Origin: Betaproteobacteria bacterium HGW-Betaproteobacteria-6
Lineage (GTDB): Bacteria; Pseudomonadota; Gammaproteobacteria; Burkholderiales; Rhodocyclaceae
Assembly: GCA_002842145.1 (NCBI GenBank)
Contig: PHCF01000079.1
Span: forward strand, 1 to 35,004
DNA length: 35,004 nucleotides
Direction of reading: 5' to 3'
In this document: positions 5,812 to 14,713 of the stretch, piece by piece
How positions within the stretch are numbered: position 1 is the first letter of the stretch
Layout: every line of letters starts with the position of its first letter
Notes under the pieces: generated by a model
Told to the model about the DNA's origin: nothing
Databases searched by the model: none
Seen by the model: the letters and a program-made list of their open reading frames with translations, nothing else
Made by a program: the position numbers and the translations under genes

Positions 5812-8800
5812 TCTTGATTCCTTCCCATTGTTTCTGCAGGCGCTTGCTCGACACCGGCACCGGCGTCCGCAATTCCTGCGCGAAAAGTCCGACGCGCAGC
5901 TCTTCGAGCAGCCAGCGGAATTGGTCGACCTGCGGATCGAGCGTGCCGAGCTTGGCGAGTTGGATGGCGCGCCGTTCATAGTTGGTCCATAGCGGCGCGT
6001 ATTCGACCATCAATTGGGCATCGCGCCCGGGATTGGCCTTGAGCTTGTCGAGACGAACCACGCAAGCCTTGAAGTAACGCGGGTAGTGTTGCAGGCGCTC
6101 AAAGGGCGTGTCGATCAGGAAGTTCTTGCCCATCAGGCGCTTCAATTGCGCCTCGATGTCGGCCACCGCCGCGGCATGCGCCTTGAAGGCCGGCAGCTTC
6201 TTGATCACCGCCTGCCACTCGGTCAGCACCGTGCCAACCAGCCGGCAGACCTCCTGCATGATCAGCCCGAGCCGCGCCTTGCTGTCGCCGCAACGGCTCT
6301 TGAAGGCCGTTGGCGTCGTCGGCAGCGGCTCGGTCAGGCAGGCGCGCTCGAAAGTCAGGGCGACGATCTGGTTCTTGAGGTCGTCGGCGCTGCCCAGTGT
6401 CATGTACTGCATGGCCATCTGGCTCAGGCTGGGGATGTTCTTGTCGAAATATTTCACCTGATCGCGGAACTGCAGCATGAACAGGCGGAGGAGGCCGGCG
6501 CGATGGGCGGCTGCGGCTTCCTCGGCGGAGTCGAAGACCTTGAGGCTGACGCTCTCGCCGTCGTCGGTCAGGCCAGGGTAGCCGAGCACCGTCTGGCCGG
6601 CAACCGGGACTTCCATGAGTTCCGGCAACTCGCCAAAAGTCCAGTCGGTGAGGTTGGTGAACTCGGACGGCGTTTCGTGCAGTTCGGCGAACTCGTCCTT
6701 GGCCTGCTTGCCCCACTCGGCACGCAGGGCGACGAGGCTGCGGTTCATGTCGAGCTGGCGGCCGTGCTCGTCGATGAGTTTGTAGTTCATCGAAAAGTGG
6801 GCGGGCAGCGCGTCGGGCCGGAAGGAATCGGGCGTCACGGCCCAGCCGCGCGCATTGAGACCACGCGCCTCGAGGATGTAGTCGATGAGCGGCGTGATCA
6901 GCCCCTGGTTCATCTTCTTTTCGTTGCCTGCTACGGTCGACAGGAATTCTTCGACAAATTCCGGCACCGGCACGACTTTCGCCCGGATCTTCTGCGGCAG
7001 CGTCTTGATCAGCTGGACGAGCTTTTCCTTGAGCAACCCGGGCACCAGCCACTCCATGCGGAGCACCGGTATCTGGTTGAGCTGCGCCAGCGGCAAGGTC
7101 AGCGTTACGCCGTCCTTCGGCGAGCCTGGCTCGAAGTGGTAGCTCAGCGTGTAATCGACACCACCGACCTTGAGGTGATGCGGGAAAGCCTCGGTCGTCA
7201 CGCCGGCCGCCGAGTGACGCATGAGGTCGTCTTTCGACAGGTAGAGCAGCTTCGGCGTCTCGCGCTCGGCTTCCTTGCGCCAGTGGTCGAAGGTCGCGCC
7301 GTTGTGGATGCCTTCGGGGATGATCGAGTCGTAGAAGGCGAAAATCAGCTCGTCGTCGACCAGCACGTCCTGCCGGCGCTGCTTGTGTTCGAGGTGCTCG
7401 ATCTCGCGGATCAGCTTCTGGTTGTGCTGGAAGAACGGCCAGCGCTTGGCGAAAGCCTCGTCGACTTCCTCGCTGACCAGGCCCTGACGGATGAAGATTT
7501 CCCGCGATTCGGCCGGTGCCATCGGGCCGTAATGGATGCGCCGCTTGGGGTTGATGACTACGCCGTAAAGCGTCGTCCGCTCCCAGCCCGAAACCTGCAT
7601 CGACTTCTTTTCCCAGTGGGCATCGAAGTACTGGCGCTTGATCAGGTGAGCGCCCACTTTCTCCAGCCAGTCCGGCTCAATGCGGGCGACGCAGCGACCG
7701 AACAGGCGCGTCGTTTCGGTGATCTCGGCCGCCATGATCCACTTGCCGGCCTTCTTTTGCAGCGGCGAGGACGGATGGATCAGGTAACGTATGCCGCGGG
7801 CGCCGAGGTAGAAGCCGGACTCGTCGGCCTTGCAGCCGAGATTCCCCAACAGGCCGGCCAGCAGCGCCTGGTGGATGGCGTCGTAGGTGCCCGGCAGCTC
7901 GCTCTCTTTCCAGCCGAGTTCCGTCACCATCGCGTGCAACTGGCCATGCACCTCACGCCACTCGCGCAGGCGCAGGTAGGAGAGGAAATGGGCGTGGCAG
8001 TTGTCGATCAGCTGCTTGTTCGATTTCTTGTGTTCGACGGCATTCTGGAACCAGTTCCACAGTTTCCACCAGCTCAGGAATTCGGATTTCTCGTCGACAA
8101 ACAGCTTGTGCTTTTCGTCTGCTGCCTGCTGGCGGTCCTGCGGCCGCTCGCGCGGGTCCTGGGCAGACAGGCCGGCGGCGATGACCATGACTTCCTTCAA
8201 ACAACCGAGATCGCGCGCCGCGACGAGCATGCGGCCGATGCGCGGATCGAGCGGCAGCTTGGCCAGCGAGGCGCCAATCGGCGTCAGCACGTTGTCGTCG
8301 GTAAGCGCGCCGAGTTCCTGCAGCAGCGCGTAGCCGTCGGCGATGGCCTTGGCCGGCGGCGGTTCGATGAACGGAAAGCTCTCGACATCGGTCAGGCGCA
8401 GCGACTTCATGCGCAGGATGACGCCGGCCAGGCTGGAACGCAGGATTTCCGGGTCAGTGAACGGCGGACGGGCGTTGAAATCGAGTTCATCGTACAAACG
8501 GATGCAGACGCCCGCCGCTACCCGGCCGCAGCGCCCGGCCCGTTGCCGGGCTGCCGCCTGCGAAACCTTTTCGATCTGCAACTGCTCGACCTTGTTGCGG
8601 TAGGAATAACGCTTGACGCGGGCCAGCCCGGTGTCGATGACGTAGCGGATGCCGGGTACGGTGAGCGAGGTTTCGGCCACGTTGGTCGCCAGCACGATGC
8701 GCCGCTGGCCGCCGGATGGCTTGAAGATGCGGTCCTGATCGCCAGCCGACAGGCGCGAGAAGAGCGGCAGGATTTCCGGAGCGTGGGCGCTCGACAAGCC

Positions 8801-9760
8801 GGGGCGAGCCAGCGCATGTTTTCTCAGCGCCTCCGCCGCCTCACGGATTTCCCGTTCGCCGGGCAGGAAGACGAGGATGTCGCCGCTGCCCAGCCGCGCC
8901 ACTTCGTCGGCGGCGTCGACGATGGCGTCGTAGAGATCACGCTCATCGTCCTTCTTTTCCAGATCCTCGACCGGCCGGTAACGCACCTCGACCGGGTAGA
9001 GCCGGCCGGAGACTTCGATAATTGGGGCTTTTTTCCCGTTGACCGTGAAATGCGTCGAAAAGCGGTCGGCGTCGATGGTCGCCGAGGTGATGATGACCTT
9101 GAGGTCGGGCCGCTTGGCCAGCAACTGCTTGAGGTAACCAAGCAGGAAATCGATGTTGAGGCTGCGCTCGTGCGCCTCGTCGATGATGATCGCCTCGTAG
9201 GCGTTGAGGTAGGGATCGGACTGCGACTCGGCGAGCAGGATGCCGTCGGTCATCAACTTGACCCAGCTTTCCGGTGACGACCGGTCCTGAAAGCGGATCT
9301 TTACGCCAACGCCTGCCCCGACCTGCGTCTTCAACTCCTGCGCCAGCCGGGTCGCCACCGAACGCGCCGCCAGCCGGCGTGGCTGGGTGTGGCCGATCAG
9401 GCCGCGGGCGCCCAGGCCGAGATCGAGGCAGATTTTCGGCAACTGCGTCGTCTTGCCCGAACCGGTTTCGCCGCAGACGATGACCACCTGGTGCTTCTCG
9501 ATCAACTCCGCTATGTCGGCACGCCGCTCATTGACCGGCAGATCGCCCTGAAATTCCGGCTTCGGCAGTTTTGCCCGGCGTTCGGCCACGGCTGCCTGCG
9601 ACCGGGCCAGCAAGCCGATCAAATCGGCATTCAGTTTTTCGCGTTTTTCGCCGGTCGACCGTAGCAATTCGCGCTGCATGCCGCGCAGGCGCTTCAGATC
9701 GCTGCTCAGGCAGCGGTTTTCAGCAAGGTCGGCGCGGCGGGCGGGAGTGTCGTGTTTCAT
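5804..9760 (-). CDS. hrpA: ATP-dependent RNA helicase HrpA
   Basis: DEAH-box 3'-5' RNA helicase, 1318 residues, close to the 1300 of E. coli HrpA, which helps rescue stalled ribosomes. Seen in order: Walker A GETGSGKTT (97-105), DEAH (194-197), SAT (226-228), the QxxGRxGR-type motif (QRAGRCGRV), then HA2, OB-fold and the long HrpA-specific C-terminal region. Three regions of the gene resemble the dispersed repeat. They encode RSTGEKREK (34-42), TVNGKK (239-244) and part of EEFLSTVAG (about 934-944). From memory of E. coli HrpA (HFNNAPIIEVSGR), TVNGK looks like a short insertion. The start has no strong ribosome binding site. Confidence 0.96.
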   Translation of the reverse strand: MKHDTPARRADLAENRCLSSDLKRLRGMQRELLRSTGEKREKLNADLIGLLARSQAAVAERRAKLPKPEFQGDLPVNERRADIAELIEKHQVVIVCGETGSGKTTQLPKICLDLGLGARGLIGHTQPRRLAARSVATRLAQELKTQVGAGVGVKIRFQDRSSPESWVKLMTDGILLAESQSDPYLNAYEAIIIDEAHERSLNIDFLLGYLKQLLAKRPDLKVIITSATIDADRFSTHFTVNGKKAPIIEVSGRLYPVEVRYRPVEDLEKKDDERDLYDAIVDAADEVARLGSGDILVFLPGEREIREAAEALRKHALARPGLSSAHAPEILPLFSRLSAGDQDRIFKPSGGQRRIVLATNVAETSLTVPGIRYVIDTGLARVKRYSYRNKVEQLQIEKVSQAAARQRAGRCGRVAAGVCIRLYDELDFNARPPFTDPEILRSSLAGVILRMKSLRLTDVESFPFIEPPPAKAIADGYALLQELGALTDDNVLTPIGASLAKLPLDPRIGRMLVAARDLGCLKEVMVIAAGLSAQDPRERPQDRQQAADEKHKLFVDEKSEFLSWWKLWNWFQNAVEHKKSNKQLIDNCHAHFLSYLRLREWREVHGQLHAMVTELGWKESELPGTYDAIHQALLAGLLGNLGCKADESGFYLGARGIRYLIHPSSPLQKKAGKWIMAAEITETTRLFGRCVARIEPDWLEKVGAHLIKRQYFDAHWEKKSMQVSGWERTTLYGVVINPKRRIHYGPMAPAESREIFIRQGLVSEEVDEAFAKRWPFFQHNQKLIREIEHLEHKQRRQDVLVDDELIFAFYDSIIPEGIHNGATFDHWRKEAERETPKLLYLSKDDLMRHSAAGVTTEAFPHHLKVGGVDYTLSYHFEPGSPKDGVTLTLPLAQLNQIPVLRMEWLVPGLLKEKLVQLIKTLPQKIRAKVVPVPEFVEEFLSTVAGNEKKMNQGLITPLIDYILEARGLNARGWAVTPDSFRPDALPAHFSMNYKLIDEHGRQLDMNRSLVALRAEWGKQAKDEFAELHETPSEFTNLTDWTFGELPELMEVPVAGQTVLGYPGLTDDGESVSLKVFDSAEEAAAAHRAGLLRLFMLQFRDQVKYFDKNIPSLSQMAMQYMTLGSADDLKNQIVALTFERACLTEPLPTTPTAFKSRCGDSKARLGLIMQEVCRLVGTVLTEWQAVIKKLPAFKAHAAAVADIEAQLKRLMGKNFLIDTPFERLQHYPRYFKACVVRLDKLKANPGRDAQLMVEYAPLWTNYERRAIQLAKLGTLDPQVDQFRWLLEELRVGLFAQELRTPVPVSSKRLQKQWEGIKNG
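6929..6960 (-). repeat. Possible degenerate copy of the dispersed repeat (in hrpA)
   Basis: On the minus strand, AATTTGTCGAAGAATTCC is followed by TGTCGACCGTAGCAG, resembling the GAAATTT variant of the repeat with one extra base. It encodes FLSTVAG, the same frame relation (F-x-S-T-V) as the copies at 20166 and 31870. Weaker than the main copies. Confidence 0.4.
9020..9050 (+). repeat. Dispersed repeat, copy B (inside hrpA, antisense)
   Basis: AATTGGGGC, six T, then CCCGTTGACCGTGAAA. In hrpA it encodes HFTVNGKKAPII, between the SAT motif and the conserved VSGRLYPVEVRY segment. Confidence 0.7.
9634..9667 (+). repeat. Dispersed repeat, copy C (inside hrpA, antisense)
   Basis: GTTTTTCGCG, TTTTTCG, then CCGGTCGACCGTAGCAA. 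In hrpA it encodes RSTGEKREK near the N-terminus, ahead of the helicase core. Confidence 0.75.
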
Positions 9761-9842
9761 TCATCGTGGCAGCAAATCGGGGCACCGATTTTACCGCGCC
9801 AAAGCCATGCCTCGCCGACGGCAGCCAAAATGCAAGCACGCT

Positions 9843-9876
9843 CCCACGGTCAACCGGAAATTTCGCCAAAAATTGA
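9843..9876 (-). repeat. Dispersed repeat, copy D (intergenic)
   Basis: On the minus strand: CAATTTTTGGCG, then AAATTTCCGGTTGACCGTGG. It lies between the terminator of the small lipoprotein gene and the hrpA start. Confidence 0.8.
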
Positions 9877-9900
9877 AATCCCGATGCCCCCCCCAAAATG

Positions 9901-9924
9901 CAAAAAGCCGCCCCCAGGGACGGC
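9901..9924 (-). terminator. Rho-independent terminator of the lipoprotein gene
   Basis: On the minus strand, GCCGTCC pairs with GGGCGGC (one G-U pair), followed by TTTTTGCATTTT. It begins about 20 bases after the stop at 9946. Confidence 0.75.
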
Positions 9925-9945
9925 TTGGAGCGGGTCGTCCGGCGC

Positions 9946-10194
9946 TTACTTATGGGCGCTCATCCATTGTGCATTCTTGCCATCGCTGGTTTTTTCGCAG
10001 GCGACCTTGAGGCCGGAAATCGTCGACATGGTGCCGACGGCTTCAAATTTGCCCGTATCACCGTTGAAGCACTGCGGCACCTTCGCGACGGCAGCCGGCT
10101 TCGTCGCCGCAACCGGCTGGGCGGGAGCAGGCGTTTGGCTGGCGCAGGCGGTCAGACCAAGGGCGATGGCGGAAGTGGCAAGAAACGAACGCAT
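9946..10194 (-). CDS. Small putative lipoprotein, unknown function
   Basis: An 82-residue precursor. The N-terminus MRSFLATSAIALGLTAC is a lipoprotein signal with lipobox LTAC, placing the acylated cysteine at position 17. A short Ala/Pro-rich linker and a domain of about 45 residues with two further cysteines (VPQCFNGDTG and LKVACEKTSDG) follow. The start at 10194 is chosen over the longer frame because AGGAG lies just upstream and the lipobox is positioned correctly. The protein probably sits in the inner face of the outer membrane. I do not recognise the family. It is transcribed alone, divergent from the nuclease-like gene, and ends at a terminator. Confidence 0.75.
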   Translation of the reverse strand: MRSFLATSAIALGLTACASQTPAPAQPVAATKPAAVAKVPQCFNGDTGKFEAVGTMSTISGLKVACEKTSDGKNAQWMSAHK

Positions 10195-10327
10195 GAAAAT
10201 CTCCTGAAAGGTAACGGACACATTGAGACCAGCATTGTCTTTCCGCCATGTTTCAGTTTCGTTGCAGGACGCACGATCAACGGGCAGATATACTTTCGAC
10301 ATACTCACCACAGCGCGCCCGACAACC

Positions 10328-11305
10328 ATGGCCATCATCCGTTGCAACAAATGCACCCTGCTCGCCGAGCAGCCGGACAGCCTCGCCGGGCAAAACATCG
10401 CCTGTCCGCAATGCGGCGCGCCGGCCGCGGTCTATGCGACGCTGTTTTTCATCGAAAAACTGCTCGGCAAGTATTTCGACGCCCAGCGCGAACTCACTCG
10501 CCTCAAATCGACAACCACGGCCAATGTTCCGGAAGTCGCCGAACCGCAGGGCGACATCGATCTGGCCAACACCGATTTTCTCGCCACCGAATTGCAGCAC
10601 GGCCCCATCTACGACTGGTTCCACAAGAAGCAGATCAAGGTTCAGGCCAACATGCGCGGCGTCGACACCAGTGGCTTTTTCGACGAAGTAGCGGAAGCCA
10701 TCGGCGGTAATTTCGATGTCCTCAAGGAGGTACTCGAACGCATCCGCTGGTCGCAACACAAGGACCACGCCAGCACGACCATTCATCTCGACAAGAAGTC
10801 GCCGGCCGATGCCAAGGCCATTTCGGCCTTCTGCCAGCAGCTTTACGACTTTTCCTTTGTCGCCAAGTGCTTCCATAACAAGCAGGAAAACAATGTCCGG
10901 CTGATCCTGCAAGGCGCCCCGACCATTCGCGATTTTTTCAACGGCGAATGGTTGGAGTGGCATGCGCTGATGGCCTGTCTGCGCTACGCCAAGGCACGCC
11001 AGCGCCGTTTTTCCTGCACGCGCGGCCTGAATCTCACGCTGGCCAACGGCGATCCTTACGAGTTGGACGTTTTCCTGCTCATCGACGGCAAGCTGCCGAT
11101 CTGCATCGAATGCAAGAGCGGCGAATACCGCCAGAACATTGACCGCTACCTGGCTTTGCGCAAGCGCCTGGGCCTCGAGGCCAAGCAATTCATCATGTGC
11201 ATCAATGGCTTGAGCGACGATAACGCCAAGGCATTTTCCGCCATGTACGACCTCACCTTCGTCAATGAACGGAGTCTCGCCGACCACCTCGGCCGTCTGT
11301 TCTAA
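10328..11305 (+). CDS. Zinc-ribbon protein with PD-(D/E)XK nuclease-like C-terminus
   Basis: A 325-residue cytoplasmic protein that I do not recognise by name. The N-terminus is a zinc ribbon with C6-x2-C9 and C26-x2-C29 (CNKC...CPQCG). The middle is helical with no known motif. The C-terminal region has the arrangement of a PD-(D/E)XK nuclease: E245-L-D247 at the start of a strand, then IE261-C-K263 fourteen residues on, then a Gln/Arg-rich helix (EYRQNIDRYLALRKRLG). This resembles the nuclease module of the DUF1887/Card1-Can2 group (ELDV...IECKSG), but no CARF domain or CRISPR array is visible. The start MAIIRCNKC is preferred because it begins at the zinc ribbon. An antisense frame of similar length is a shadow. 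Confidence 0.75.
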   Translation: MAIIRCNKCTLLAEQPDSLAGQNIACPQCGAPAAVYATLFFIEKLLGKYFDAQRELTRLKSTTTANVPEVAEPQGDIDLANTDFLATELQHGPIYDWFHKKQIKVQANMRGVDTSGFFDEVAEAIGGNFDVLKEVLERIRWSQHKDHASTTIHLDKKSPADAKAISAFCQQLYDFSFVAKCFHNKQENNVRLILQGAPTIRDFFNGEWLEWHALMACLRYAKARQRRFSCTRGLNLTLANGDPYELDVFLLIDGKLPICIECKSGEYRQNIDRYLALRKRLGLEAKQFIMCINGLSDDNAKAFSAMYDLTFVNERSLADHLGRLF

Positions 11306-11477
11306 CTGGCAACGCCTGGCCCGGCCCTTCACATTGAACTGTTTTTGATCGGTGCCGCCTAAGATCTGTAGCTGCCCGGACGAATCGGGGCGCGACCGGA
11401 CATATTCGCATCACGATACTGCCACCTGCATTGGCAGTGCATCCAGGCAGCCACGTTCCGCGAAAGGAAATTAAGTC

Positions 11478-11930
11478 ATGCCAACGATGGGCGAAGAAGC
11501 AGTCGAAAGAATCCGCCGGGACCACGATCACATGCTGCAATTGATCGATCGCATCCGGGCCGAATGCACCGAGCGCGGGCGCATCGACAACTGCGGCGAT
11601 TGCAGCCAAAGCCGGCAAGGAGTCTGCCACGGCAATATCGAGCAGATGATCCGCGCCTTTGTCGAAACGACGCTCAAACACAACCTGATCGAATTGATGT
11701 TCATGGAGGATCGGGTGCCACCGGCGCATCGGCTTGCCCACAATCAGGCGCACATGGACATCGCGCAACAACTGAAGGCCATCCGGGTCGTGTTTTCGGA
11801 AGATGGAAATTGCATTCTGGCGATTGAAGGCATCGACCATGTCCACCAGACCTTGCTAACGCACTTCAAGGAATTCGACCTGCAACTCGAGGCCTATCTC
11901 ATCGAGGCGACCCTGGCACCTCAGCCATAG
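11478..11930 (+). CDS. Hemerythrin-like HHE domain protein
   Basis: A 150-residue four-helix di-iron protein. All ligand spacings expected of hemerythrin are present: H16/H18 in helix 1, H68-x3-E72, H88-x3-H92 and H129-x4-D134. Such proteins bind O2 or NO, or sense redox or iron status. Unusually, the loop between helices 1 and 2 carries C39-x2-C42 and C50, plus C30, suggesting a second metal site or a redox disulfide; this is inference. AAAGGA precedes the ATG at 11478. The gene stands 13 bp before the hemolysin-III gene and may share its transcript. The 172 bp upstream hold no clear consensus promoter. Confidence 0.85.
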   Translation: MPTMGEEAVERIRRDHDHMLQLIDRIRAECTERGRIDNCGDCSQSRQGVCHGNIEQMIRAFVETTLKHNLIELMFMEDRVPPAHRLAHNQAHMDIAQQLKAIRVVFSEDGNCILAIEGIDHVHQTLLTHFKEFDLQLEAYLIEATLAPQP

Positions 11931-11943
11931 ACACGTACCAAGG

Positions 11944-12561
11944 ATGTACTACGGAGAACGCTTCAACGCCTGGACCCACCTGTTTGGCGCCCTGTTAGCC
12001 CTGACCGGCGCGATCTGGCTGATCGTCGCCGCCGCACTCAGCGGCGACGCCGTCAAGACCATCAGCACGGTGGTGTACGGTGTCACGCTGGTCATGCTGT
12101 ACAGCATCTCGACCATCTATCACAGCGTGCGCGGGCCGTTCAAGCGCATCCTGCGCAAGCTTGACCACCTCTCGATCTACCTGCTCATCGCCGGCAGCTA
12201 CACGCCGTTTTGCCTGATCAGCCTGCGCGGTCCTTGGGGCTGGTCGCTGTTCGGCATCGTGTGGACACTGGCCGTCATCGGCATGCTGCAGGAAATAAAG
12301 CCGCGCTCGGAAGCACGCGCCCTGTCGCTGGTCATTTACGCGGTCATGGGCTGGATCGTGTTGGTTGCCATCAAGCCGTTGCTGGCCAGCCTCGGCCTGG
12401 CCGGGTTTCTCTGGCTGGCCGCCGGCGGCGTCTTCTACACCGTCGGCATCATCTTCTTCGTCTTCGACGAACGTTTCCGGCATTGGCACGGTATCTGGCA
12501 CCTGTTCGTCATCGCCGGCAGCCTGATGCACTTCATCGCGATCCTGTTTTACGTCGTCTGA
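11944..12561 (+). CDS. trhA: Hemolysin III / TrhA family membrane protein
   Basis: A 205-residue inner-membrane protein with seven predicted transmembrane helices, of the PAQR/hemolysin-III (HlyIII, PF03006) family. The conserved metal-site and signature residues are present: GERFNAWTH at the N-terminus, STIYHS after TM2, LDHLSIYLLIAGSYTPF, and HWHGIWHLFVIAGSLMHF near the C-terminus. Bacterial members have been linked to membrane energetics and fluidity homeostasis; the hemolysin label is historical. It follows the hemerythrin gene by 13 bp and faces crcB convergently with a 21-bp gap. Confidence 0.9.
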   Translation: MYYGERFNAWTHLFGALLALTGAIWLIVAAALSGDAVKTISTVVYGVTLVMLYSISTIYHSVRGPFKRILRKLDHLSIYLLIAGSYTPFCLISLRGPWGWSLFGIVWTLAVIGMLQEIKPRSEARALSLVIYAVMGWIVLVAIKPLLASLGLAGFLWLAAGGVFYTVGIIFFVFDERFRHWHGIWHLFVIAGSLMHFIAILFYVV

Positions 12562-12582
12562 GCGCGCTCGCCCAGTCGCCGC

Positions 12583-12972
12583 TCAGGACCAGATGCGCGT
12601 CGCCCCCACGGTCAGCAAGCCCAGATAGGTGGCTGTCAGCGACCCCGCCAGGTGCACCGAGGCGAGGCCGATGGCCAGGGCCGGCTGGCCGGCGAGCATG
12701 CGCTCAACGACCTCGGCCGAAAAAGTGGAAAAGGTCGTCAGCCCCCCGAGAAAGCCGGTAATCGCAAACAGCTTCCAGGCCAGGGGAAAATGCGTGTTCA
12801 TGTGGAACACGCCGACGGCGACGCCAACCAGATAGCCACCGGCCAAGTTCGCCGCCAGCGTCCCGAGCGGCAGGGCAATGAACAGCGGATTCAGGGCCAG
12901 ACCCAGCAACCAGCGAACCCAGGCGCCCAGGGCCGCGCCGCACCCCACTGCGATCAAACCGATAGCATTCAT
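12583..12972 (-). CDS. crcB: Fluoride efflux channel CrcB/FluC
   Basis: A 129-residue inner-membrane protein with four transmembrane helices that dimerises into a dual-pore fluoride channel. Family signatures are clear: GAALGAWVRWLLG in TM1, GTLAANLAGGYLVG in TM2 and GFLGGLTTFSTFSAE in TM3, which carries the phenylalanine-box and sodium-site region. The start MNAIGLIAVGCG at 12972 has AAAGGAG upstream. Only one crc gene is present, consistent with a homodimer. I saw no fluoride riboswitch in the leader. Confidence 0.94.
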   Translation of the reverse strand: MNAIGLIAVGCGAALGAWVRWLLGLALNPLFIALPLGTLAANLAGGYLVGVAVGVFHMNTHFPLAWKLFAITGFLGGLTTFSTFSAEVVERMLAGQPALAIGLASVHLAGSLTATYLGLLTVGATRIWS

Positions 12973-13145
12973 GCCGTCTCCTTTGGCCCCGATTCTACTG
13001 CGCCAGACCGCGAAGCAAAACATGACAACCCGTCACAAAAGTGCAACATCAATGTCAAAATAGCGCCTTTGTTGCTCAAGCGCCGCGAAACCATAAGGCG
13101 CAAACGATCAAATGCTGGCCCGGCACGCGGGGCAGGGGAGAAACC

Positions 13146-14680
13146 ATGGAATTACAAGACTTCGCCGACATTGAGAAAGCAACCAAGCGCGGCCGACGTG
13201 AATTCAGTCGACTCGGCATCGGCCTGCTCTTTGTCGTCTGCATCATGATCTACACCGCGCTCGGCGTCGGCGTCACCGGCACACAAGGCATCATGCTCGT
13301 CGTCGCCCCAACGACGTCGCCAACAATGTCGGCCCGGCCGTCGGCTCGCGCGCCATTTCCATGGCCGGCGCGATCATCATCGCAGCCATCTTCGAAATGG
13401 CCGGCGCCTTGGTTGCCGGCGGCGACGTGGTGTCCACCATCCGCGGCGGCATCATCGATGCCTCTGCCATTGCCGACAGCAATCGCTTCATCTGGATGAT
13501 GACCGCAGCCCTGCTGGCCGGCGCGCTCTGGCTCAACTTCGCGACGGCGATCGGGGCGCCGGTATCGACCACCCACTCCATCGTCGGCGCCGTCCTCGGC
13601 GCTGGCATCGCGTCGGGCGGCATGGGTGCGGCCAACTGGGGGACGATGACCGGCATCGTCGCCAGCTGGATCATTTCCCCGGTGCTTGGCGGCGCTATTG
13701 CGGCGGGCTTCCTGTTCTGGATCAAGCACTCGATCACCTACAAGAGCGACATGATCGCCGCCGCCCGGCGCACCGTCCCCATCCTGATCGGCCTGATGGC
13801 GCTGGCGTTCTCGACCTACCTGATCCTCAAGGGGCTGAAACATATCTGGAAAGCCGATTTCCTCAAGGCCAGCCTGATCGGCGCGCTCATCGGCCTGGTC
13901 ACCTGGTGGTTGGTATCCGGCTCGGTGCGTCGCCGGGCGATTCGCCTGACCAACGACAAGGAAAGCATCAACTCGCTGTTCACCATCCCGCTGATCTTTG
14001 CCGCGGCCTTGCTCAGCTTTGCCCACGGCGCCAACGACGTCGCCAACGCCATCGGCCCTCTCGCCGCCATTGCCGACACCGTCATGCACGGCCAGATGTC
14101 GAGCAAGGCAGCCATTCCACTGTGGGTCATGCTGGTCGGCGCCATCGGCATTGCCATCGGCCTCGCCCTTTACGGCCCCAAGCTGATTCGCACGGTCGGC
14201 AGCGAGATTACCGAACTCGACCAGATGCGCGCCTTCTGTATCGCCATGTCGGCCGCCGTTACCGTCATCGTCGCGTCCCAGTTGGGGATGCCGGTCAGCT
14301 CGACGCACATTGCGCTCGGTGGCGTCTTCGGCGTCGGCTTCCTGCGCGAGTTCATCAAGACCAACTATTCGAAGATGATCGAGGAAATCAAGGAGCACCA
14401 CCCAGGTGCCGACAAGGAGGTCGTTGAGGCTTTCCTCGACCGCTTCACCAAGGCCAGCGTCGAGAAAAAGCAGGAAATGCTGGCCCAGTTGAAGGCTCAC
14501 ACCGCCCAGGCCAATCTGTCGAAATTCGAGCGCAAGCAAATGCGCCGCGTTTATCGCCACGAACTGGTCAAGCGCTCGGCCCTGTTCAAGATTGCCGCTG
14601 CCTGGATCATCACCGTGCCGGCATCCGCCCTGATGGCGGCGATGATCTACTTCATGATTTTCGGCATCGTGCACGCCTGA
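13146..14680 (+). pseudogene. pit: PiT family inorganic phosphate transporter, frameshifted
   Basis: Low-affinity, cation-coupled phosphate permease of the inner membrane. Reading starts at ATG 13146 (GGGGAG upstream) with MELQDFADIEKATKRG and runs to IMLVVA near 13307. The correct frame then changes: after the junction the family continues with NDVANNVGPAVGSRAISMAG and stays open to 14680, including the second signature FAHGANDVANAIGPLAAI. From family knowledge, about 13 residues of the first GAND helix are missing at the junction. The frame change fits loss of 3n+1 bases. The gene is either inactivated or carries an assembly deletion. No other lesion is visible. The original frame stops at 13499. 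Confidence 0.85.
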
Positions 14681-14713
14681 TCCGGGGGCTGCGGCTGGTA
14701 AAATCGGGGTTTT

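Noticed and set aside
6014..9277. Plus-strand open frame of 1087 codons opposite hrpA
   Set aside because: It is an antisense shadow produced by GC-rich third positions of hrpA. It shows no domain, and hrpA has all helicase motifs.
10277..11332. Minus-strand frame of 351 codons opposite the zinc-ribbon nuclease gene
   Set aside because: The sense frame has the zinc ribbon and ordered catalytic-type motifs; the antisense product has neither.
12973..13145. Possible fluoride riboswitch before crcB
   Set aside because: The leader is short and I could not find the conserved crcB-motif sequence or pseudoknot arms.
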